NCBI GenBank assembly: GCA_018340805.1
Contig: JACMZG010001913.1
Coordinates: 31,464,996-31,528,995, forward strand
Length of the DNA: 64,000 bases
DNA from: Microvelia longipes
Taxonomy: Eukaryota > Arthropoda > Insecta > Hemiptera > Veliidae
Direction: 5' to 3'
Position 1 is the first letter of the stretch; each line of letters starts with the position of its first letter. The notes beneath the pieces were generated by a model. The model saw only the letters and a list, made by a program, of their open reading frames with translations. It was not told where the DNA came from and did no database searches. Positions 36,926 through 49,770 of this stretch are shown here, one piece after another. The translations under genes were made by a program, and so were the position numbers.

Positions 36926-37592
36926 TAATTTATTTGTTAGTGCTTCTCCAGTCTTACTTTCATCTTCGGACAAGAAAGCTCATTCTTCCCAGTGGTCTCT
37001 GAACCCTAAACCCTGAACACTCCTCAACAAAAGTAATCAGACAAAAGCCTAGAAAAAAACTGTAGACTTCCTTCATTGCAGTGAAACTTTGAATGCTTGT
37101 GACTTATATGACATAATAAACAATGCCAAATTTTTACTAGATTTGATATGTAGTCTCCTCTAGAGTGCCTATATAATCAGAGTGAAGACAATGGAACGCA
37201 TTTTCAGATTGTCAGGCATGTTGGATTATTTTTCTTAAGAAGAATTGAGAAGAACCCTGATAAACAAGAAGAATATCCCCACCCTTTTTAGTATTTTCAT
37301 AACAAACCATAAAGAAAAAAGTGTAAATAAATGATAATAACCCCTGTTATTTCAATATTATGAATAAAATTAGGAATTAAATTATACATTAACATAAATT
37401 ATTGTATAAAATAAAGATTTATACCATAGTAACTTTAATGTAAGTAAATATTCATTGTTATTTCCAAAAGAGAAGAATGAATCCTGACCTTTTTCGTTGA
37501 CTCTGCCTTACTAGAGAGCTTAAATACTAGAAGAAGTGTGCTATGGCATTTAATTCTGTTCTACTTTATGCATATGTATTTATAATAAAGTC
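36926..37592. other. No gene seen
   Basis: AT-rich sequence without recognisable features. Confidence 0.4.
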
Positions 37593-37957
<365 letters not shown>

Positions 37958-38470
37958 TTGGCTCCCTCACATTATTTTCCCACACTGTCTACTGATTATA
38001 ACGGTGAGTGATACTATCAAGGTAGCAAACAGAACTCTGCCATGTCCCCTTAAATGTGTAATTGTGTTGAAAATTATTTATCAATTTACGACTTCATGCC
38101 AAGTTGGAATTGAAGTTTCATTAAAATTGGATCATTAGCCATTTGAGCTAAAAATGTTCATAAGAAATATGTGCGCATCAATTTATATATTTTGAGAACT
38201 CTGTAAGCCACAGATATAATTGAGGCATCTTTCTATTCAGAAAATTTCAAAGTAACATACACACTTTTATCAAATATTTTATTAAAATTTGAATGCGTTC
38301 GTCTTGACAGAGGTGGACAGCTCATAATAAAAGATTAAGAACTATGTGCCAAGTTAATATTTAGCACATATTTATGTGCTGGAGTATTTTTCTGACTAAG
38401 GCTTAAGCTAAAGTAAGTCAGAAATAATATTGTCTAGGTTGTCAGGAATAAAGGGTTGTCAAGGTGCCTA

Positions 38471-38904
38471 TATGACAAACTGCCTTACAGTCTATCGTTT
38501 AGTTTAAAAATCCCCAAGGTCATAAGTATTTTGGGGATTGACCAATCAGAGAAGCTGCTGCCAACCTCTCTCTTAAAAAGAGAAAAAAATCCCTACCACA
38601 AAAACGACTGTAGGGAAAAAACCTTCTTCCCGACAATCGTTAACATTGTCTGTGGTTCTTCTTTTGATTACATCGTTTTGAAAAATACTTTCAAATTAAT
38701 CTTAAAATGGTATTTTAAAATATAACTACACAAAATAAATGTAATAAAACATTACCAAAAAATACAGGTAAAATAATCTGATTTGTTTACATAATTTTTT
38801 CCGCTCCCTTCTTGCAGGGATTTTTTGTTAAGAATCAGTGGTGTCTAAACTGACCTGTGAAGATTTTTAAACTAAACGATAGACTGTAATTGGTGTTTGT
38901 CATA
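38471..38904. mobile_element. Non-autonomous inverted-repeat element, ~434 bp
   Basis: Terminal inverted repeats of about 50 bp start TATGACAAAC and contain ACAGTCTATCGTTTAGTTTA. An inner dyad (TCTTAAAAAG...ATCCCTAC) also pairs across the element. There is no coding capacity. TA flanks the TGACAAAC core on both sides, compatible with a TA-duplicating DNA transposon. Confidence 0.7.
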
Positions 38905-38944
38905 GAGAAAGAAGAATAAATGAAAAATTCAAATCAACTGAATT

Positions 38945-39270
38945 TTATTACAAAATAAAATTTTAACAATAAAAGAGAATTTTAACACAAGTTTAAATCC
39001 TATATAAAATGGAATATTATCATCATGTAGTATGCAATTGATGCCTCGATGAAACTTGATATTCTTGACGTGGGCATCGTTGTGAAGTTTATAGAAAAAA
39101 TTGTGTCTGAATTTCTGTCACACAATGTAACCTTCATCAGTGACAGGCAACATGACATTGGCATAAACCTCCTCTACGATTGGATAGTCACTAAAAGTAG
39201 CCCTAGCTGCTAAAATTTTCTTCTTTTGGCATTTGAAGTTGTATCGACAACCCAATGTAGGTGAATAAAG
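38945..39270 (-). other. Possible terminal coding exon and poly(A) signal, unrecognised
   Basis: On the minus strand, 50 codons are open from 39270 to a TGA at 39118-39120. The C-terminal reading includes ARATFSDYPIVEEVYANVML and PVTDEGYIV. Its mixed, non-repetitive composition is more protein-like than neighbouring frames. A minus-strand AATAAA follows near 38948. I recognise no family, and no good splice acceptor aligns in frame at its start. Random open sequence is a real alternative. Confidence 0.2.
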
Positions 39271-40198
39271 TCACTTGATGATTCTATACCACTATATCCT
39301 CTTGTAAGCAGAATTGGAACATAAATTAAGAAAATGGCATTGACATCTAACAGCAGTACTTATGTATAAGTTAATTCAACTGGTGTCAATGCATACAAGT
39401 CCTCCAGATGATAAAAATGAATAAAAGATATTTCATTCTACTGCAGCAATGCATGGAAGAGACTGAAGTTACTAATATTTCACACCACAAAAGCTAATAT
39501 ACATACTTCTTTTATTATAAGCAAATTAAAAACCTTTGCTGATGAATAAAAATAATAACAATTTGTACTAATTTTCATAGATACATGTAAGATTTGAACC
39601 CATTGACGTCTGACAATTTGTTATGTATGTAAGAAGTTATCTAGAAAATAAATTGCTGAAAACATGTCAATGATCCTTGAAATTAACCACAAGGGCGAGC
39701 AGAATGATTAAATAATACCAATGTCTAATAATAAGTTAAATATTTGAACGTAACTGAAGTAAACGAACAGTCCTTCAAAAACACATTTTTTTCACCAAAC
39801 TTTCAACACTTTTAACTTTAATAATACGAATGTAAAACTTAAACTTGATAGCTCATTGGGAGCGTACAACATTCTAGATCACAAATATAAACATCTTCGG
39901 TAAAGAAAGTAACTACTATTTTTCAAGGAAGAAATTTTTAAAAAATTAACAGAAGACAAAATTTTCTCCATAAGCCGCCATGTAATGAATGAATCGTTTG
40001 TTTGTTATCTAAGCTTCATTTTGCCGTAAAAATGAAAAAGGCCAGGACTTCCTTTCGTCTCTTATAGCAACATTAAACAGTAGTCTGTTTTAATTAAACT
40101 GTACTAAAATAAAATAGTTACATTAAACAGGAAAACATGATATCGTTTGACATATAAAATTTTAAGGGACTTTATTAAAACACTTTTTACAATGCATC
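39271..40198. other. No gene seen
   Basis: AT-rich sequence without recognisable features. Confidence 0.4.
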
Positions 40199-41487
40199 NT
40201 ATTATATTATTATTACAGTGTGATTATGTACCCAACTTAACTATCAAATTCTAAACATCAATTACATGTCTACTCATACGTTTATTTTTTATTAAGGAGA
40301 TTGATCTCTAACTAAATTTATAAGATTTTCAAAACTATCCTTTTGTATATAAGGCTTTAGGGGGGGGGGTATATATATATATATATATATTGTAATCAAT
40401 ATGTTTTATAGTATTGCCACATGGTTGTAATTAGTTAACAGCGTGGGAATTAGAGTTAGGGACATTGTTTAACATACAGGAATGATCNNNNNNNNNNNNN
40501 NNNNNNNNNNNNNNNNNNNNNNNNNNNNNNNNNNNNNNNNNNNNNNNNNNNNNNNNNNNNNNNNNNNNNNNNNNNNNNNNNNNNNNNNNNNNNNNNNNNN
40601 NNNNNNNNNNNNNNNNNNNNNNNNNNNNNNNNNNNNNNNNNNNNNNNNNNNNNNNNNNNNNNNNNNNNNNNNNNNNNNNNNNNNNNNNNNNNNNNNNNNN
40701 NNNNNNNNNNNNNNNNNNNNNNNNNNNNNNNNNNNNNNNNNNNNNNNNNNNNNNNNNNNNNNNNNNNNNNNNNNNNNNNNNNNNNNNNNNNNNNNNNNNN
40801 NNNNNNNNNNNNNNNNNNNNNNNNNNNNNNNNNNNNNNNNNNNNNNNNNNNNNNNNNNNNNNNNNNNNNNNNNNNNNNNNNNNNNNNNNNNNNNNNNNNN
40901 NNNNNNNNNNNNNNNNNNNNNNNNNNNNNNNNNNNNNNNNNNNNNNNNNNNNNNNNNNNNNNNNNNNNNNNNNNNNNNNNNNNNNNNNNNNNNNNNNNNN
41001 NNNNNNNNNNNNNNNNNNNNNNNNNNNNNNNNNNNNNNNNNNNNNNNNNNNNNNNNNNNNNNNNNNNNNNNNNNNNNNNNNNNNNNNNNNNNNNNNNNNN
41101 NNNNNNNNNNNNNNNNNNNNNNNNNNNNNNNNNNNNNNNNNNNNNNNNNNNNNNNNNNNNNNNNNNNNNNNNNNNNNNNNNNNNNNNNNNNNNNNNNNNN
41201 NNNNNNNNNNNNNNNNNNNNNNNNNNNNNNNNNNNNNNNNNNNNNNNNNNNNNNNNNNNNNNNNNNNNNNNNNNNNNNNNNNNNNNNNNNNNNNNNNNNN
41301 NNNNNNNNNNNNNNNNNNNNNNNNNNNNNNNNNNNNNNNNNNNNNNNNNNNNNNNNNNNNNNNNNNNNNNNNNNNNNNNNNNNNNNNNNNNNNNNNNNNN
41401 NNNNNNNNNNNNNNNNNNNNNNNNNNNNNNNNNNNNNNNNNNNNNNNNNNNNNNNNNNNNNNNNNNNNNNNNNNNNNNNNNNNNNNN
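40199..41487. other. Assembly join: single N, 288-bp duplicate, 1000-bp N gap
   Basis: Position 40199 is N. Bases 40200-40487 repeat 37593-37952. Bases 40488-41487 are exactly 1000 Ns, a placeholder length. Order and distance across this join should not be trusted. Confidence 0.95.
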
Positions 41488-43622
41488 ATTTCCCCAATAA
41501 GAAATTTCTACGTTTTACGATGTATATGAAAAAAGTTTAGTATCAAACAGTAATCAAAAACTTGATTTATAACGTTTTTACCTAAAAACTGACGTTATCT
41601 ATCCAGTAAAATAAGAATAGTGATAAGCGAAAGCTCAAGGTTGAACGCTTTTAAGTTAAACCTTTTATTCAATTAGGTTGGGCCTATCGCAACCATTGAC
41701 GTTTATATAATATTCTCATAGGGCAACCCCGATTTATTGCTACTATTAAGTAAAAATTAACATTTTTTTTCGTACCCGTTTACAAGTACCACATATAAGA
41801 ACTAACAGGTAAGTGAAAATAAGAATAAACTACATTCTATAACACACAATATCAAACACTATGAGTCATAATAATTCATGCTGATAGCCGTAGTAAAGGA
41901 TTATACCATAGAAAAAGATTAAACACCGAGATAAAACAAAGTTCTTGGAAGATCTCGTCCACCCAACTTCCCACATAATTGTTTCTAAACATCCCTGTAC
42001 TGTACGTAGGGAATTTCAATTTAGACAGATTTTATCTAAATGAAAAATGATATTATAGAGTTTGTGGAATATATCGAAGAGCGATAAAATGCTATCTTAA
42101 ATTACAAGATAGTTCTCAAAAGAGTTGATGCCCTACCATCAATTTAAAGTATGCACGAAATAAGTTAACCCGGCGGTCTAAGATTTGCGAAACAATTAAA
42201 AGACAAACTTATAGAGGAAAGTTATGATATATGAATATCATGGGTTGTATCTTTTATTATCTACGCTCATGTGAGGTTTTCTAGCGTTCCCATCCTTAAT
42301 TTTTTACAAACAGAACCGTAATAGCACGGTCACCATTTTCCTCCCTGAAAATATGGGCGGAAAGAATGGCCCGTATCAATAGACTTTTCCTAACATTTTC
42401 CCTTCGTTGTCTAAAAGTCAAGAAATGTAGGTCAGGTAAGAGAGTTGTGAATTCTTTCTTAAAGCAAGCATCTCAAGCTAATTTATATCACATACCCTCG
42501 AACAGTCTTCGAATACGGGTCTAACATTCTTCTTTCTTCCTCTATCTAACATTCTTAAAGAGGATAGAGAAAAAAATATTTAGTCTATCCTTTACTAGGT
42601 CTTCGTAAGAAGGTTAAGTCATGAATCTAAAGGGAGCACACTTTCAAGGGGTCTTCTTTTTAGAACTGCTCCAATTCCTTCATTAAAAAGTGATTTGACC
42701 TTATACCAAATAATTTTGATTTACATTTATATTTTTCTTAATAATGTACTTTAAATAAGTATATTTTATTTTAAAGCGCGAGAAAGTATCAAAGTAAAAT
42801 TATTAAATTACTGTTTATGGCGTGCATTTTCTGTACCGCTTCTCATGATAGTAAATACTGACAAAGATTGTTGGAAGTGCCTTAAAAGTAACATTAAAAT
42901 GAGTGAGTGAGTGCCAAAAGCGTTTAATTTTAACGCTTCATACTTATTAAAGCATAGCAAAAAATTAAAATTTTGAAAGAGGGGCCATCATAATCTTTAA
43001 GCAGAAACGAATTTTTCATTTTATAATGTTTTAATGAAAAAGGTTCGAGGGGATGAAAATAGCCTTGAGATGCTTTCTGTAAAGAATGGTACACCAGTGA
43101 CCTCTAGACTTGGCCGGGGTACTGCCGTGCCGCTACGTAAATAAATAAACAACCATATTATCAAACTTTTTAAGTTCTTTAATTTAGATATAGACCGCTG
43201 TACTTTATTCTTGATGTTAGCATCATTGACTGGTACAAGGCCTTCATTTTCAAAACTCTTAAATATCATTTTCTATAGATAAAAATCTGTCTAAATGAAA
43301 ATTCCCTACGTAAGTACAGGATGTTTAGAAAATTATTTGTGGGAAAGTGGAGAATCTCCAAATACGGTAGCCTTCAGGTTACCTTTGGTCACCTGTTTAT
43401 TGAGGAAAATAATTCTTTTCCTCCCATATTTTGAAGTTGGTCCAAGTAGCAATAAAATCGGTTGCCTCTAAGAATTTTCGTTCCTTTGATAAGGCCCAAC
43501 TTAATTTAATACAAGTTTAACTTAAAAGCAGAACTGTATGCATATATATTAGACTATAGATAACGTATAATCATTTTTTTGTATTATTCATATTCAAAAA
43601 CGTAGAAATTTAATGGGAAAAT
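41488..43622. repeat. Long interrupted inverted repeat, unrecognised element
   Basis: The left arm (41488-42065) and right arm (43258-43622) are diverged reverse complements. Matching blocks are AAATTTCTACGTTTT, CTTTTAAGTTAAAC, GTTGGGCCT, ATTTATTGCTACT, TCTAAACATCC and CGTAGGGAATTT followed by TTTAGACAGATTTT. The interior (~1.2 kb) holds a MITE-like piece and a minus-strand open frame of 82 codons (43021-43269, MIFKSFENEGLVPVNDANIK...) that I cannot assign. The arrangement resembles a foldback-type element. The left end may extend into the gap. Confidence 0.6.
42368..42521. mobile_element. Decayed MITE, relative of 21311-21448
   Basis: The termini are GGCCCGTATCAATAGAC and GTCTTCGAATACGGGTC, inverted and imperfect. 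The subterminal CCTAACATTTT is shared with the intact copy. The middle is diverged. Confidence 0.6.
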
Positions 43623-44290
43623 TAGTGTTCTATTCTTTTATTTTGCAATGCTTCTTCTTCCTTAAAATACCAAGGAAGTAAACCTCGAACAAATTTCTTA
43701 AAAGAAAACAAACTACGCTGTTTATTAATTTCGTGTAAAAAGGTGGAAAATAATAATTTCCTTGTCTTTACTTTCATGGAAAATTAATATTTCGCTTTGG
43801 AAGTTTCACCGAGGCGTCGTATATCAAGTTAAATTAAACCTTATTAGATTTTATTAGCTCGCCAATGTTTTATTTAAAAGTTATGTTCTATTAAGTTTTT
43901 TATGTTGTCTAATACAAGTGGATGTAATCTGTACCATTTCATTTAAGTTTAAGAGATAGAGGAACACGAATAGTTTTCTATAGTTTTAATTTTCAATATG
44001 GGTTTGGACAACTTAAGGAAAATTAATTAAGAATGAATAAATAAAATAAAGGTTAAACAAATTTTGTTTTTAGTGTAGTGCGCTCTTGAAATATGATTCG
44101 CAGAAGATAATTTGAGATTGTGGGTTTTTTATTTATGTTAAAAATGTTCTATTTCGAAGGCGTCTGTTGTTGGTAAGGAGGTTCATACAGATGCAAAGTT
44201 GACAGTGAAGTATAATTTTTTTGGTAAGGCAGTAACATTATATTATATTACTAGGCTGTGAAATTAATCTTTTAATTATCCCTCTCCTAC
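43623..44290. other. No gene seen
   Basis: AT-rich sequence without recognisable features. Confidence 0.4.
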
Positions 44291-45005
44291 TAACGTATAT
44301 ATAAGGAAAAGTATTGTGTACATTTTTTTTTGAAAAAAAGTATAAAAGTAAAAAAAACTAATGTTTATAATGAGATGAAACTTGCCATGTATACTGGTCT
44401 TGTATGTGACAACATGCTGTACAAATCTTAAATCGATCGTTACATGAACTCTGCTTGATTGTAGCGGCAAAATGACAACATAAAAAAATCTGAATTGCAC
44501 AACTAGAACTATAGAATGATTTTTGTACCAAGTTTCAATTTTCTTAGTTTAATTTCCAAGTACCTTCTTTGGGTGAACAATCATAACAGATACACACACG
44601 CACACATATACATACAGTCAGACACCTTTGCAAAAACCACCCAGGAGGTCTTAAAAACACTTGAAACTGATAAAAATAAAATAAAAATAAAATGCCCGTT
44701 TTAGGGCCTTTCGGCCCATCAGGGTAATTCACCCTGCAGGAACCACCTCAGGTGGGTTGCATCAACTACACTCTAAGAATTAATTAAAGTTGGCGAAATC
44801 ATTTTGATACAAATACTATTCATAAAATCTTTGAGCATTGAAACTGATAATTTAGGTAAAATCCTAAATCATAAGTTATTCGGTCCTTAGGGACTTTAGG
44901 TTCGGATTATAGGTAATCTGAATCCTAAATTCGGTTTCAGATTTTTACGCAACACATTATACTTTTACTTTATACCTACGGTATGAAGGATGAGAATAAG
45001 TAAAA
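44291..45005 (-). repeat. 5S-related repeat, copy K, interrupted by a SINE
   Basis: On the minus strand the 5' dyad near 45000, GTGTCTGACTGTATG, TGTTATGATTGTTC, TTGGTACAAAAATC and the ATACATGGCAAGTTTCATCT block are collinear. The copy ends before the 5S box. A 164-bp SINE splits the 5' part. A short plus-strand 5' tip (GGAAAAGTATTGTGT) abuts it at 44307. Confidence 0.5.
44674..44837 (-). mobile_element. 5'-truncated SINE with 13-bp TSD
   Basis: It is flanked by TTGAAACTGATAA at 44661-44673 and 44838-44850. On the minus strand it shows TTTCGCCAACTTTAATTAAT, CCACCTGAGGTGGTTCCTGC, TGATGGGCCGAAAGGCCCT, AAAACGGGCA and a (TTTTA)-rich tail at the TSD. It shares body and end with the SINE at 18046-18272 but lacks the tRNA head. 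Confidence 0.8.
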
Positions 45006-45599
45006 AAATATAAAATGAATTTTTGATTTGATATATATTTTTCATTTCATCCAAGTTTTATGAACCTTTACAAATGAATGATTACAAGCAAAATCATTCC
45101 CCGTTTCACTTCCCACTTTATTTAGGCTTCACTCACATCTGTCATTGCCTTTTGAATTTTTTTTAAACATTCTCAAAAACAAATATGTAATTCAATACCA
45201 TTCACATTTTGATTTAAATTATCAAATTTCATCACGTCCAAAAAAAATAGGAAAAATTTTTTAGACTGGAAAAAACGTCTAATATATCATTTATAATCCT
45301 CAGAATTACTAAAAAGAAGACGCAAAAAGGCATAGAATATGAGAAAATCCCATGCCTAGAGACTAACGAGCTTCTAAGCCCCACGAAGGAGTCTGCAATG
45401 TGCTAAGACTTGGTAAAAATGCCGTCTTGGTTAAACAAAACACTTCAGTAAACTTCTACACTTTACTTGCAATATTACTAAGTACTTCTAGCAATTAAAG
45501 AACCTGTAATAATCATTAGTGAGAGGGAATATTTTACAGTCACATAAGTCATGTTAAATTTATATGCAAACACACACACACATATGTATTTATTTGTGT
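45006..45599. other. No gene seen
   Basis: AT-rich. A short CACACACACA run lies near 45572. Confidence 0.4.
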
Positions 45600-45606
45600 A
45601 TTTATT

Positions 45607-45623
45607 ATTTATATATATAATAT

Positions 45624-45675
<52 letters not shown>

Positions 45676-45718
45676 ATATATATATATTTACACAAATTTA
45701 TTTAAAGGAAATTCGCTT
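45607..45718 (-). repeat. (TA)n array next to an AGCGAATTTCC-type terminus
   Basis: A TA tract with phase flips (45607-45688) is followed by AAAGGAAATTCGCTT. On the minus strand this is the same terminus as in the composite elements. Confidence 0.55.
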
Positions 45719-46325
45719 AAAAACAAAGCATGGAAACACAATAAAAGTTGTATTTAGTTTAATTTTAAGAAACATAAAAACCAAACTAAATATTAACTAC
45801 AGAATTCTTTTTAGACATGAACAAATTTAAAATTTTTGATCCAATTGAGAAAAACCAACATTTTAAAAATAAACAATTTTGAATTTCCACAATAATCAAA
45901 TGTTCTAGTCAGGCATTAAACATGTTATTTATAAAATAATCAAAACATAACCTTCATATTTTACTGGAAAATTGTTTTTCCAGTGTTACCATTTATTATT
46001 GTTTTTATTCAGAAATATTTTATAAACAATAGGATTGCGTAATTTTATTTCATTTGCCTTTTGTACCAAAATTTTCTTTTAATTTTTTAATTTAAATTTA
46101 TATTTTATATTTAATTCGGTCCGAGATATCATATAAAAGTTGTTTACAACAGTAGCATCGCAACTTGTTTTTCCATTTTTTTATTTTTCAAAGAGAATGC
46201 GCATATTTATACCATAGATTGCACACAGCACAGCATTGCACTTACTTGAAATTTATTTTTTGCTTCTATTTTTTTGCATTATTATCAGAAGTTATAAACT
46301 TAAATACTGTAAATAAGATAATAAT
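45719..46325. other. No gene seen
   Basis: AT-rich sequence without recognisable features. Confidence 0.4.
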
Positions 46326-46329
46326 AAAT

Positions 46330-46725
46330 TAGCACCGGTACCAGGATTCGAACCTAGGAGCCCAACTTTAAGTAGTCTTATCGACTGTGGACCGATTTTA
46401 TTGAAGTCAGCACCCTAAAATATCGAATTGTTAATTGACCATATTTTAGTTTTCGGTTATTTTGCATGGAATGTCGACTTTTATGGCCAATTAGAGTAGT
46501 AGTATTGTCTTTGGACTGAGTTCATTTGTTTTAGCGCCCCATAAAATCCACACAAGGACACAAATATACAAATAGGACACAAGTTTTCAAATGAGTTCGT
46601 GTCTTTTGGTGGTGAGAAACCAAAAGGTTTCTCCAACCAAAAAAATCCTCCCAAATTTGATTTTTGTACAAGTTTGATTTAAAAATAGTATTTCGTACAA
46701 AAGATTGCGTACTTTGTCTAAGCAT
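46330..46725 (-). repeat. Composite repeat related to 24130-24700
   Basis: It shares with the 24-kb locus a minus-strand B-box (GGTTCGAATCCTGGTACC), a diverged ~140-bp GTCGAC...TCGGTT unit, and the block with a GGTTTCTC-type motif, TTTTTGTACAAGTTTGATTT and TCGTAC. It contains no TA array. Confidence 0.5.
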
Positions 46726-46994
46726 ATAAAGTAAGGATATTTTTTAAAAATCAGAAAAGGTTTTAAGCTTTAGACAAGAGTATACATTTTTTTAACAAAT
46801 GAGCTTATTGGAGATATGGCCGGAAAGACAAGAGCATATATATTTTGTTGAAGCTTTTATATATAAATATAAAAAATTCCTTCTTTTTAGGACACTAATA
46901 CTGCTAGATTTAGAGAAAAAAAACAAACCTTATTAGTTCATAATTAATAGTCCAAAATTTAAGAAAGGGAGGACTTTTGGTCGACCTTGTATGC

Positions 46995-47300
<306 letters not shown>

Positions 47301-48660
47301 TTCGCTATAATATTTCTAATTAATTTCAATTTATATTTGGAATACAAGTGTCTTGATAATACTTTTTTAATAAAAATTTCAATTTATTAAATTGATTAAA
47401 GAACAAAACAACATATTCCCTTCTAGTGTGTCTGGTAGGATTGATTATATTCCTTTAAATGTATTTTTTATTCTCAATTACTTTCATTTCTATAAATTAA
47501 TTGAATTTCTAATAAATTTTAGACCGCACAATAAAAAATACTTCAAACGTGCTGTATGACATTTTGTATCAATTTTTGTAATTTTTTATTTTATTTTAAC
47601 CTTGTGTAATAAATCACACATTGTAATTTATACTTTAGTTGTTGTTTGATGTATTTTATATTTTGACCTTATAATTATATATTGACTAATACTTATATCG
47701 CTATAATTGTTAGTACCATTAATATTTTTAAAGAAAATAATTGCCATGATCTATACTGTGGTTTTTGTTGTGTAACGATATTTCTTTAATCTTAGTAAAT
47801 ACTTATCTTGTAACGTCAGTGGGTTACAGCGGGTACAAAATAAAATAACAATATGAAATCAAAAATTTATTTCAAATACTATGATCAACTTCACTTCTAC
47901 AAATACATACATTCTACTAAATACATAATAATTAACTGCCTACGCAGTTTATTAAATACATAATAATTTATAAATGGTTTCCGATTCCGGAGACTGAAAC
48001 TTTATCAGTAGTGGTCAGGCATTATCTAATGAAATACAAAAAAAAAACAGAAATCAAGACTGATAAGGGCTTAGATAATGCACCGACGTAAGCGCAACAG
48101 GCATAAAATCCGTTACAGTTATAACATAAAAAAAATGTATAAATTAACCTTTGTAATCCTATGCTGTTATTTATATTTTGATATATTTAATTTCTATTTA
48201 TTTTTATGTATTCTGAACCGTGAAGGTAGTAATTATATATAGTTTTCTATTTTGTGGAGAGACTATCGTTTTATTTATTTTATTCTTAATTTTAATCACT
48301 ATTTATATTTTGCTTTGTTACATTTACTTTTATTCATTACTTGTTGAATTTCACGTATTAATCTTATTTACTACTATATATTAAATTCACTTCATTAGTA
48401 AATAATTTTTAATATTTACGCTAAGATTAATAATTTATTCCTTAATATCCTGTAGTAATTTCTTAATTTTCATAGTTTACTTATTTAAGTTACATAATTT
48501 AGTTTACATAATTTAAAGTTTTTAAAATATTAAATCATTTCCCTAAACATCAAGTAAGATAAATGCCATTTTTCAGAAAAAATCGGTTTCTTTATTATAT
48601 TTTGTATAAAGTTAGTTTTTTAAGTAAATTGAAAAATTGCATAAAATCCAGTTAACATTT
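47301..48660. other. No gene seen
   Basis: AT-rich. TAAATACATAATAATT is repeated at 47917 and 47952. GGCATTATCTAA (48017) pairs with TTAGATAATGC (48070). Confidence 0.4.
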
Positions 48661-48663
48661 AAG

Positions 48664-48734
48664 CGAATTTTCTCAGAAAAAATTCGCTAATGAGATAGGT
48701 TATGTATGCCGCCTGGGATATACATATGTGTATT

Positions 48735-48766
<32 letters not shown>

Positions 48767-48900
48767 ATATTATATATATTATATATTATATATATATTAT
48801 TATATGATATATATAATATAACAATATTATATTATTTATATATATATATAGTATTATAATATATTATATATATTAATATTTTAATAATATATAATACTAT
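48664..48900 (+). repeat. AGCGAATTTTC hairpin terminus followed by a (TA)n array
   Basis: AGCGAATTTTCTCAGAAAAA then ATTCGCT can form a hairpin. About 50 bases later an irregular TA array (48727-48900) begins. Its order matches the starts of the elements at 3662 and 61838, although the sequence between differs. Confidence 0.55.
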
Positions 48901-48904
48901 GTAA

Positions 48905-49770
48905 GCTTAAATTTGTAGGCTTACCAAAAATCCATAAGATGACGTACCATTAAGGCCTATAGTATGCTTTATTAACAGCCCCTCCTACAATCTAGCTAAC
49001 TTATAAAATTGTGTTGCTATCCAATGTAACAAACAACGAATAAAATCTGACTAATTCTTTATCTGCAAGGGACGTTACTTTAAGCACTTCAGTTTAATCT
49101 AACAAGACGCTCCTTTCCTTGGATGTAGTTTCGTTATATTTACTAATGTGCCTATTGAGGTTGTAAACTTAATCATACGTAGACGTTGGGATGAAATTAA
49201 TTACTTTACAAACATTCCTATTGACCTGTTCATTGAAATTTTAGAGTTTACTAGTGCAACTAAGTATTTTAGATTTCAAGGGAATTTTTTTCAAACAAAT
49301 CTATGGTTGCCCTATGTCCAACAGATTAGCAAGTCTGTTAATGGAGGACGTAATATCTACCTCTTTTAACTCCTTACAGCTCCAAGTTAGACTATGCAAG
49401 ATATACGTGGATGACATGATCATCTGCCTACCTATATATCTGCCTACCCAAGTCCTAGATACTTTTAATAGTTACCATGAGAGAATCAAGTTCACTATCG
49501 AGATAACTAAAGATAATTCTCTACATTTTCTGGACATACTAATAATAAAAAATGAAGGCGGCACATTATCTACCAAATGGTATAAAAAACCAACAAACTC
49601 TGAGAGAATCCTTCATTTTGCCTCTTCACCCTCCATTCTTGAAATTAAACTTAAGCAAACTTAAGAAAACTTGGACAGATAAGCAAAAAAATAATGCGCA
49701 TTTCAAAGAAAATTCGTCCACCTTGGGGACCTCAGCCCCACAATATTTAATTTCATTATTTCTTTTGTAA
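48905..49770 (+). pseudogene. Penelope-like element reverse transcriptase, broken
   Basis: It begins KLKFVGLPKIHK, the motif-1 signature of PLE reverse transcriptases, then is broken by stops and frameshifts to about 49250. The frame at 49254-49664 is open. It shows YGCPMSNRLASLLMEDVI, the catalytic IYVDDMII (YVDD at 49404-49415), FNSYHERIKFTIEITKDN, LHFLDILIIKNEGGTLST and KWYKKPTNSERILHF. This order is typical of the PLE palm and thumb, which copies the element RNA at a nicked end. No GIY-YIG domain follows. The first half is badly damaged, so it is inactive. Confidence 0.8.

Noticed and set aside
40469..41540. Long open frames on both strands across the N gap
   Set aside because: They consist almost entirely of Ns and carry no sequence information.
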